Below are positions 7,419 through 13,314 of a stretch of 15,380 nucleotides of DNA, piece by piece. Source of the stretch: an uncultured Muribaculaceae bacterium. Its GTDB lineage: Bacteria > Bacteroidota > Bacteroidia > Bacteroidales > Muribaculaceae. The first letter of the stretch is position 1, and each line of letters starts with the position of its first letter. The translations under genes were made by a program, and so were the position numbers. The notes beneath the pieces are model-generated. The model was not told where the DNA came from. It saw only the letters and a program-made list of their open reading frames with translations, and ran no database searches. Where the stretch lies: the NCBI GenBank assembly GCA_947644475.1, contig CANRZQ010000033.1:1-15380 (forward strand). Reading direction: 5' to 3'.

Positions 7419-7446
7419 CGATAAATATCGAGTTATATCGAATTCC
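7419..7446 (+). repeat. Short 10-bp-period TCGA array after lpdA
   Basis: Three consecutive decamers, CGATAAATAT, CGAGTTATAT and CGAATTCCAA, keep the same 10-bp register and CGA opening as the array between gcvH and gcvPA. The string TTATATCGAA occurs in both places. It ends directly at the base of the operon terminator. The two arrays therefore bracket gcvPA-gcvPB-lpdA. Function is unknown. Confidence 0.6.
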
Positions 7447-7480
7447 AATAAAACCCCGTTAACCGGGGTTTTATTTTTTA
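7447..7480 (+). terminator. Intrinsic terminator of the gcv operon
   Basis: AATAAAACCCCG (7447-7458) pairs perfectly with CGGGGTTTTATT (7464-7475) around a 5-nt TTAAC loop. T-rich sequence continues downstream. It lies 38 nt after the lpdA stop. Confidence 0.88.
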
Positions 7481-7499
7481 TATTTTTTTTATAAATTTG
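7469..7499 (+). promoter_or_regulatory. Probable promoter of the cotH-like gene
   Basis: TAAATTTG at 7492-7499 matches TAnnTTTG. At the expected distance upstream there is only TTTT (7469-7472, 19-nt spacer) in place of TTTG, and this falls in the 3' arm of the gcv terminator. The leader to the ATG at 7543 would be about 37 nt. Moderate support. Confidence 0.5.
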
Positions 7500-7542
7500 C
7501 AGCCGAATTGTTATAAAATCATACTTACTACATTTTTCTACC

Positions 7543-9213
7543 ATGATTAAATTTTACCTTACTGCCCTTGCTATGGCCTTGGTATCGTGCCTTTCGGCTG
7601 TGGCGGCTTCCTATTCGGGCACACTGCCGGTGATGTTCATCACCACAGAGAACTCCGCGCCAATCACGTCGAAGGAAACTTATCTCAACGCCACCTACTA
7701 TCTCGACCCGATGGGCACAGATGCCACGGCGCTTGGTTCGAAGGACGCCCAACTCGACTTGCAGATTCGCGGACGAGGCAACTACACATGGACGGGCTTC
7801 GACAAAAAGCCCTACCGCATAAAGTTTGCTTCCAAGACTGCAATACTGGGCATGAACAAGAGCAAGCACTTCGCCCTTCTGGCCCATGCCGACGACAACC
7901 GCGGCTTTCTCCGCAACACAATGGGATTCTATGTGTCGAAAACGCTCGGCATGCCTTGGACACCGGAACAACGCCCGGTTGAGGTTGTGCTCAACGGCGA
8001 CTATATCGGCCTTTATTTCCTCACGGAGACAATACGCGTCGACAAGGACCGCGTCAATATTGTGGAACAGCCCGACCTTGCAACCGGAGCCGAAGAAATA
8101 ACCGGCGGATGGCTCGTGGAAATCGACAACTACGACACAGATCCCCACGTCACCGTGAAAGAAGGCGGAGACACAAACTACAACATAATATTCACTTACA
8201 AGACACCCGAGGAACTGTCGGCCGAACAGGAAAAATATCTCACCGACCAGATGACCAACCTCAACACCAAGATTTATTCCAACGCATTTGAGGCTTGCCC
8301 CTGGCAGTCGTATATCGACCTTGAAACACTTGCCAAGTTCTATCTCACTCAGGAAATAGTAGGCAATTATGAGTCGTTTCACGGCTCGTGCTATCTCAAC
8401 AAGCAGCAGGGAACGTCGGAAAAATGGAAGTTTGGCCCCGTATGGGATTTCGGCTCTGCCCTTTTCCCCATGTCCGACCAGTTTTTCATCAGCACCGACC
8501 GCTATTATCATCAGGTGTGGATCGGACAGATGTGCAAGTATCCTCCGTTTATGAATATTGTGAAGAGAACCTGGCAGGATTTCTACGCCACAGGCTACTC
8601 TGCAATGCTCGAATATGCCGAGACATTTGCCGAATCCATCAAGGACGCTGCCGCAGCCGATGCCAAACGTTGGCCGCAGTATGGCAACTCCGACGAGATG
8701 GCCCGTTGCGCCGACGTGCTGTCGTGGCTTCGCACTCGCTGCACATGGCTTCGCAAGCAGTGGGGAGGCACCAACCCCGACGCTGCGTCTGCAACTGTAT
8801 ATTATGTCGACTACGACCAACCGAATCCCTGGGCGCAAGCCTATGTCTACACATGGGGTGAAACCGGCACTGAATTCAACGGCAAATGGCCCGGCTCGCC
8901 CATGACTGCCACCATGCTCGACGGCCACCCTGCATGGGCCTATACATTCGACGACACAGAGAACATGACCGGAAATATCGGCATCATCTTCAACAACGGC
9001 CAATCCGGCGAGGCCAATCAGACCGGCAACCTCACCTATGTTGCCGGAGGCATTTACCACCGCGACGGCACAATGGGCGCCGACGACATCACATCTGACC
9101 CGGACCAAGCCCCCGTCTACTACAACCTGCAAGGACAGCGCGTGGATTCACCCGTCCCGGGCACACTCTATATCGAGCGCACAGCCTCGAAAGCCCGCAA
9201 AGTAATCCTGTAG
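7543..9213 (+). CDS. Exported CotH-kinase-family protein with starch-binding-like domain
   Basis: The protein has 556 residues. An N-terminal export signal (about 1-22) ends in AVAA; it also contains LVSC at 13-16, a possible lipobox. The CotH fold spans roughly residues 25-400, with QIRGRGNYTWTGFDKKPYRIKF, LNGDYIGLYFLTETIRVDKDRV and FGPVWDFGSAL, where D302 sits in a WDFG metal-site-like motif. CotH proteins adopt a kinase-like fold, and Bacillus CotH phosphorylates spore-coat proteins; substrates of Bacteroidales members are unknown. At the position where many relatives have N-x-D in the catalytic loop, this one reads NYE (275-277), so activity is uncertain. Residues 419-508 (YVYTWGETG, WPGSPMT, IIFNNGQ, QTGNL) resemble CBM26-type starch-binding modules. 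The last 34 residues (YYNLQGQRV, GTLYIERTASKARKVIL) resemble the tail common on secreted Bacteroidales proteins. It is monocistronic, between two hairpins. Placement in the family is good; its role is unknown. Confidence 0.85.
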   Translation: MIKFYLTALAMALVSCLSAVAASYSGTLPVMFITTENSAPITSKETYLNATYYLDPMGTDATALGSKDAQLDLQIRGRGNYTWTGFDKKPYRIKFASKTAILGMNKSKHFALLAHADDNRGFLRNTMGFYVSKTLGMPWTPEQRPVEVVLNGDYIGLYFLTETIRVDKDRVNIVEQPDLATGAEEITGGWLVEIDNYDTDPHVTVKEGGDTNYNIIFTYKTPEELSAEQEKYLTDQMTNLNTKIYSNAFEACPWQSYIDLETLAKFYLTQEIVGNYESFHGSCYLNKQQGTSEKWKFGPVWDFGSALFPMSDQFFISTDRYYHQVWIGQMCKYPPFMNIVKRTWQDFYATGYSAMLEYAETFAESIKDAAAADAKRWPQYGNSDEMARCADVLSWLRTRCTWLRKQWGGTNPDAASATVYYVDYDQPNPWAQAYVYTWGETGTEFNGKWPGSPMTATMLDGHPAWAYTFDDTENMTGNIGIIFNNGQSGEANQTGNLTYVAGGIYHRDGTMGADDITSDPDQAPVYYNLQGQRVDSPVPGTLYIERTASKARKVIL

Positions 9214-9267
9214 GAAAACAATTCTCCGGATTGTGAAATTTTATCACAATCCGGAGAATTATTTTCC
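9213..9267. terminator. Bidirectional hairpin terminator between convergent genes
   Basis: A 24-nt arm (9213-9236) pairs with 9244-9267 with a single mismatch around a 7-nt AATTTTA loop. The outer stem is A/T-rich on both sides, giving T-runs at the end of each transcript (ATTTTCC on plus, GTTTTCC on minus). It begins at the last base of the cotH-like stop codon and ends 7 nt from the antiporter stop, so it serves both converging genes. Confidence 0.85.
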
Positions 9268-9274
9268 TGCATAT

Positions 9275-11470
9275 TTAATTCAAATCGGAAAGGCGGGCGG
9301 TGTTTCCTACGAGGTAGAGGATGTCGCCCGGCTCGAACAAGAGATTGGGGTCGGAATCGATATAGGTGTCGCCGCGTTGCACGGCCACGGCAAGCATGTC
9401 GTAGGCCGAGCGCAGATTGGATGTAATCGGAGTCTTGCCGATGAGCGGCGATGTCTCCGACAGCATAATAGATGTAAACTTGAAGTCGGCGGGGTTGATG
9501 CTCTCTGTGGCCGGACGCTGAGCCTCGACAATGGGAAGAAGACGCTCGATCTGATCATCGGTGCCGATAACGCCGATAGTGTCGCCGGGGAAGACACGGC
9601 GGTCGGCGCCCGGGATGGGGATTACCTCGGCTCCGCGCTGAATCGAAACGATATTTACTCCGTAGCGGGCACGCACGTTGGAATCGGCAAGCCGCTCGCC
9701 AACGAAGTCGCAGCCGGTGCCAACGGTAATGTATGCCAAGTGGAGGTCGTTGACCACGGAATTATTCTTGCCCGACCGGCGCAGGTCGCGCTCGTTGAGA
9801 TTGTCGAGAAATTTCGACTCGATGGCCGACATACGTTCCTTGACATTGCGTGAGAAGAGCATTACTATGAGAAGAATGGCAGCGATACCGGCAGCAAGAC
9901 CGGCTTTCATGGAGAAGAGCCACGAAAGCACATAAACCACAAATGCCAGGGCTATGACAAAGCGGAAGATTGACATTACGATGCGCGGGACGTTGGCCGA
10001 GGTCGCGCCCGACTCATTGCGTTTGCTTATAGGCAGGAGCAGGGCGAAAAGAAATGGCGACATGGCTGCCAATGTTATAGCCGCGCACACGATACGCTGC
10101 CATGGCGACGCCAATATATCCGACAGCCACGGCATAAGGTACTGACGGGCCACGATGGTGATGGCAATGAGGATAATGGAATACAGGAGCGTACGCCAAA
10201 TATAGCGTTTTAAGGTAATAACCCACTGACGCTCGACAGCATTGGAGCGCGAGGCTTCTTTCTGATAGCGGTCGATGAGGAAGTGGAGACGGCGCGGAAG
10301 GTGACGCTCGACAACTTTGTAGACACCCGGAGCCATCTTTATGAAATAGGGCGTGGTGAAGGTGGTGAGAACCGAGACTGCAACCACAATAGGATATATC
10401 GACGAATCGAGCACGCCAAGGCCCATGCCAAGCGTGGCGATAATGAATGCGAACTCACCTATCTGCGTGAGCGAGAATCCCGACTCGATGGCCACAAGCA
10501 GCGACTGGCCTGTGACGAGCATACCGAAAGTACCGAACACTATCATGCCCACAACCACGACGAGCGACAGGATGAGAATCGGCAGCCAATATTGCACTAT
10601 TATGGCGGGCTGCACCATCATGCCCACAGATATAAAGAAGACTGCCCCGAAAAGGTCTTTTACGGGAGTCACCACATGCTCGATGCGCTCGGCATAACTT
10701 GTGCCGGCGAGTATCGAGCCCATGACAAACGCTCCCAAGGCCATCGAGAATCCGCAGTAGACTGAGAACACGGCCATGCCAAGGCAGAGGCCCATGGACA
10801 CCACAAGCAATGTCTCGGAGTTGAGAAAGCGGCTCCACGAGCGGAAGAGCGATGGAAGCATAAAGACTCCGACCAGAAACCAGATTACGAGGAAGAACAC
10901 AAGTTTGGCCACTGAATATAGAAGTTCGCCGCCTTCGACAGAATTGTTTATTGCGATGGACGACAGAAGCACCATCATCACCACGGCAAACATATCCTCG
11001 ACAACGAGCACGGCCAAGACGAGCGATGTGAATTTTTTCTGCCGAAGCCCCAGGTCGTTGAACGCCTTGATTATTATAGTGGTCGACGACATCGACAGCA
11101 TGCCGCCGAGGAAAAGGCAGTTAATCATTGTAAAGCCCATGAGATGGCCTATGGCTATGCCTGCGCACATCATGCCGGCGACTATAATCAGGGCCGTGAC
11201 GGCGGCAGAGCCTCCGCTGTTTACAAGTTTCTTGAAACTGAATTCAAGACCGAGAGAGAACAGCAGGATTACGATACCGATCTGTGCCCAAAAGTCGATA
11301 TTTTCTTCGGTGGTTACCGACGGGAGGTATTCGAAGTGCGGACTTGCGAGGAAGCCGGCCACGATGTAGCCGAGCACTACGGGCTGCTTGATCCATTTGA
11401 AAAGAATAGTGACACCGGCGCCAAGGAGGAGGATAAAGGCAAGGTCGGTGATGAGTCCTTCTACGTTCAT
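9275..11470 (-). CDS. CPA2-family cation:proton antiporter with two RCK_C-like domains
   Basis: An inner-membrane monovalent cation/H+ exchanger of 731 residues. The first 400 or so form the exchanger, with about 12 hydrophobic segments: QPVVLGYIVAGFLASP (29-44), ILLFSLGLEFSF (68-79), SMSSTTIIIKAF (126-137) and VLVVEDMFAV with acidic E158-D159 in the helix that carries the conserved ion-site acid. GAVFFISVGMM and LTQIGEFAFIIA follow. Several more membrane segments lie between about 430 and 550, an extension many KefB-type proteins lack. The soluble tail holds two RCK_C/TrkA_C-like modules (about 575-650 and 663-731), each ending in the FxPGDxIxxxG pattern. No RCK_N nucleotide-binding domain is present. 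The ATG at 11470 is 3 nt after the mgtC-like stop, so the two are co-transcribed. K+ versus Na+ specificity cannot be read from sequence. Confidence 0.9.
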   Translation of the reverse strand: MNVEGLITDLAFILLLGAGVTILFKWIKQPVVLGYIVAGFLASPHFEYLPSVTTEENIDFWAQIGIVILLFSLGLEFSFKKLVNSGGSAAVTALIIVAGMMCAGIAIGHLMGFTMINCLFLGGMLSMSSTTIIIKAFNDLGLRQKKFTSLVLAVLVVEDMFAVVMMVLLSSIAINNSVEGGELLYSVAKLVFFLVIWFLVGVFMLPSLFRSWSRFLNSETLLVVSMGLCLGMAVFSVYCGFSMALGAFVMGSILAGTSYAERIEHVVTPVKDLFGAVFFISVGMMVQPAIIVQYWLPILILSLVVVVGMIVFGTFGMLVTGQSLLVAIESGFSLTQIGEFAFIIATLGMGLGVLDSSIYPIVVAVSVLTTFTTPYFIKMAPGVYKVVERHLPRRLHFLIDRYQKEASRSNAVERQWVITLKRYIWRTLLYSIILIAITIVARQYLMPWLSDILASPWQRIVCAAITLAAMSPFLFALLLPISKRNESGATSANVPRIVMSIFRFVIALAFVVYVLSWLFSMKAGLAAGIAAILLIVMLFSRNVKERMSAIESKFLDNLNERDLRRSGKNNSVVNDLHLAYITVGTGCDFVGERLADSNVRARYGVNIVSIQRGAEVIPIPGADRRVFPGDTIGVIGTDDQIERLLPIVEAQRPATESINPADFKFTSIMLSETSPLIGKTPITSNLRSAYDMLAVAVQRGDTYIDSDPNLLFEPGDILYLVGNTARLSDLN

Positions 11471-11473
11471 AGG

Positions 11474-12190
11474 TTAAAAAGTGGTTTGATTAGCGAGTGA
11501 GATGCCGCGTGTGGGAGAAATGCGGCGGATGTCGTTGAACAGGTCGGTAAGATCGGTTGTCTCGGGCACAAGCACCACAAGATTCAGCGTGGTGGTATTG
11601 GCTTCGTAATCGACAGAGATAAAAAAGTTGGTGAGGCTCACATGGCGTTCTTTGAGGAGATTGCGGTAAGGCGTGATGTCCTGTACGACCGATGCTGTGT
11701 GTATATTGAGGATGCGCGATTCAAAATTGGCGCTCATGCGATGCTCGATGCGCTCGAGCACCCAAAGGATAAACAGGATGAGCAGTGTGGCCACCGTGGC
11801 AATAACATACATGCCTACTCCGACGGTGAGGCCGAGGGCCGCCACCATCCAAATGCCGGCGGCAGTGGTAAGGCCGCGGACGGAGCCTTTCATCTGTATA
11901 ATCGCGCCGGCGCCGAGAAAACCGATGCCGGACACAACCTGCGCGGCGATACGGCCGGGGTCGCCGTTTTTCAGTCCAAGATATTCCTGCGGGACATATA
12001 TGGATAGAATCATTGCAAGGGTCGCGCCCATTGCAATGAGCGAGAAAGTGCGCACACCTGCAATCTGGCCTTTGCGCTTGCGCTCGTATCCGATGACAGC
12101 GCCAAGTGCCATGGAAAGCACCAATTTATACACGGAGGAGATAGTGGTGACTTCCACCGAGTTGATTTCGGTTATAAAATTATCGAGCAA
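11474..12190 (-). CDS. MgtC/SapB family inner-membrane protein
   Basis: The 238-residue protein has the MgtC signature. ALGAVIGYERKRKGQIAGVRTFSLIAMGA (about 28-56) is followed by DPGRIAAQVVSGIGFLGAG (77-95) and RGLTTAAGIW (105-114), with hydrophobic helices around them up to about residue 144. A cytoplasmic C-terminal region (about 155-238) resembles the ACT-like domain of longer MgtC proteins. In pathogens MgtC aids survival at low Mg2+ and in phagosomes and modulates the F-type ATPase; in commensals the role is less clear. The apparent start is TTG at 12190, because no in-frame ATG exists upstream before a TAA at 12203-12205. In-frame GTG codons at 12157 and 12136 are alternatives, and the first ATG is at codon 27, too late for the first helix. 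The start abuts a G-rich repeat array, and no TAnnTTTG promoter is visible upstream. It is 3 nt from the antiporter, suggesting a joint ion-homeostasis role. Confidence 0.88.
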   Translation of the reverse strand: MLDNFITEINSVEVTTISSVYKLVLSMALGAVIGYERKRKGQIAGVRTFSLIAMGATLAMILSIYVPQEYLGLKNGDPGRIAAQVVSGIGFLGAGAIIQMKGSVRGLTTAAGIWMVAALGLTVGVGMYVIATVATLLILFILWVLERIEHRMSANFESRILNIHTASVVQDITPYRNLLKERHVSLTNFFISVDYEANTTTLNLVVLVPETTDLTDLFNDIRRISPTRGISLANQTTF

Positions 12191-12256
12191 GGGAGTTGGG
12201 AGTTAGGGAGTTGGGAGTTAGAGAGTTGGGTAGTTGGGTAGTTGGGTAGTTGGGAG
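12191..12256 (+). repeat. G-rich 7-8-bp tandem repeat abutting the mgtC-like start
   Basis: Nine units in a row: GGGAGTT, GGGAGTTA, GGGAGTT, GGGAGTTA, GAGAGTT, GGGTAGTT three times, then a partial GGGAG. Two subtypes (AGTT and TAGTT) suggest separate expansions. The plus strand fits a G3-N4-G3-N5-G3-N4-G3 quadruplex pattern at 12191-12215. This is the template strand for the minus-strand mgtC-like gene, whose leader is correspondingly C-rich. The array touches the TTG start codon at 12190. Confidence 0.88.
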
Positions 12257-12259
12257 ACG

Positions 12260-12275
12260 CCGCGTTGAAACGCGG
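12260..12275. other. Small GC hairpin upstream of the repeat array
   Basis: CCGCGT (12260-12265) pairs with ACGCGG (12270-12275) around a 4-nt loop. It lies between the carB-operon terminator and the G-rich repeats, in what would be the leader of the mgtC-like gene. It has no T-tract, and its function is unclear. The rest of the 12276-12302 stretch shows no feature I can name. Confidence 0.4.
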
Positions 12276-12300
12276 GGCACGGTGGCGGGCTTGTGTTCCT

Positions 12301-12339
12301 AAAAACCGGTACCCGGCGATTGCCGCCGGGTGCCGGTTT
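12301..12339 (-). terminator. Intrinsic terminator of the carB operon
   Basis: Arms 12303-12318 and 12324-12339 (16 bp, one T/G wobble) enclose a 5-nt loop. On the minus strand the GC-rich stem ends in a T-run (complement of AAAAA at 12301-12305). It lies just downstream of the coiled-coil protein gene, which ends at 12355. Confidence 0.85.
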
Positions 12340-12354
12340 CTATGTAAGCCTTTA

Positions 12355-13302
12355 TTATTTAAGAGAGAATGAGCGACGGGCGAGGCGATAGTTGTCGGCA
12401 AAAAGTTCGACAGTGTAGTCGCCGGGGCTGAGGGCAGTGTTCACATCCCAATAGATGTGTATATTGGCAATTTCCTCGCCGGCATATTCCACAGTTTTCT
12501 TAGCCGAGCACTCGACACTGCCGCCTTCGAAGGAGAAGGTGCCGGCCGAGCCGAGAAGTTGGCCGGAGGGAGAGATGAGGCGCATGTAGATAGTCTTCTC
12601 GCCCACGGGGGTGGAATTGTTCTGCGGAATGGTGAAAGTGACCATAAGTTGTTTTGCCTTCGACACTTTCTTTTCGTTCTTGCCTTTTTTGTTGAGCGCG
12701 GTGAGGCTTACGCCGGTAACGTTCAGTTTCTCAGCGAGGGTCATGCGCTCTGAAAGCACTTCGTTTTTACGTGAGGTTTCCTGTACCTGGCTCGAAAGAC
12801 GGGTGTTTTCTTTCTTGATAGTCTCGTTTTCGGTGCGCAGTTCCTGGTTTTCCTGATTGAGGCGGTTTATTTCCTCTACATAATGGCGCAGGAGGGCGCG
12901 GAGGGTTGAAATCTCGTCTTTGAGTTTCTTGATTTCGGCAGCCGATTTCTTTTTCTGGTTTTTGAGTTCCTGCTGGAGTTTCTCAACCTTTAATTTTGCG
13001 GCCTCATATTTTTCAGTGAGCTCACGCTTTACGGAGTCGTCCATAATGGATACGCGCTGGTTTTCAAGCGATGAGAATTCACGGTTGAGTTCGTCGAAAT
13101 CGCGGTCCATAAGAGCCTGGTCGAGATTGAGTTCGGCCTGCTCTCGGGCCTCGCGCTCTGCCTCCAAGGCGCGTTCCTTGCCTGCGAGCGACATGGCAAA
13201 CCACACGCACGCGCCGAGCACGATGACGAGGAGGACAGAGATAACGCCAAGGAGTATGCGTTTGCTCTTGTCCTTGATTTTATAGTTGTTGTTATCTTCC
13301 AT
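12355..13302 (-). CDS. Membrane-anchored coiled-coil protein of unknown function
   Basis: I do not recognise a named family. The 315-residue protein begins with a charged cytoplasmic stretch (MEDNNNYKIKDKSKR), then one hydrophobic segment at about 16-38. LGAC at 29-32 weakly resembles a lipobox, but the hydrophobic run continues past the cysteine, so a membrane anchor is likelier. Residues 40-195 are rich in Glu, Lys, Leu and Gln with heptad-like patterns (LKVEKLQQELKNQKKKS, RLNQENQELRTENETIKKEN), indicating a long periplasmic coiled coil. Residues 200-315 look like a compact beta-rich domain (MVTFTIPQN, KTIYMRLISPSGQLLGSAG, GDYTVELFADNYRLARRSFSLK), reminiscent of an Ig-like fold. The ATG at 13302 lies 12 nt after the carB stop, so the two are probably co-transcribed. 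The pattern suggests an envelope spacer or scaffold protein, but this is inference. Confidence 0.8.
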   Translation of the reverse strand: MEDNNNYKIKDKSKRILLGVISVLLVIVLGACVWFAMSLAGKERALEAEREAREQAELNLDQALMDRDFDELNREFSSLENQRVSIMDDSVKRELTEKYEAAKLKVEKLQQELKNQKKKSAAEIKKLKDEISTLRALLRHYVEEINRLNQENQELRTENETIKKENTRLSSQVQETSRKNEVLSERMTLAEKLNVTGVSLTALNKKGKNEKKVSKAKQLMVTFTIPQNNSTPVGEKTIYMRLISPSGQLLGSAGTFSFEGGSVECSAKKTVEYAGEEIANIHIYWDVNTALSPGDYTVELFADNYRLARRSFSLK

Positions 13303-13314
13303 TGTCTATTCGGT

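Noticed and set aside
7528..9132. 534-codon open frame on the minus strand opposite the cotH-like gene
   Set aside because: It is an antisense shadow of a GC-rich gene. It has no domain pattern I recognise, and the plus-strand frame carries clear CotH and signal-peptide features.
9082..9213. Type IX secretion sorting domain at the C-terminus of the cotH-like protein
   Set aside because: The tail is short and resembles the general Bacteroidales QGQRV...GLYI ending. With no secretion genes in view I do not claim type IX export.
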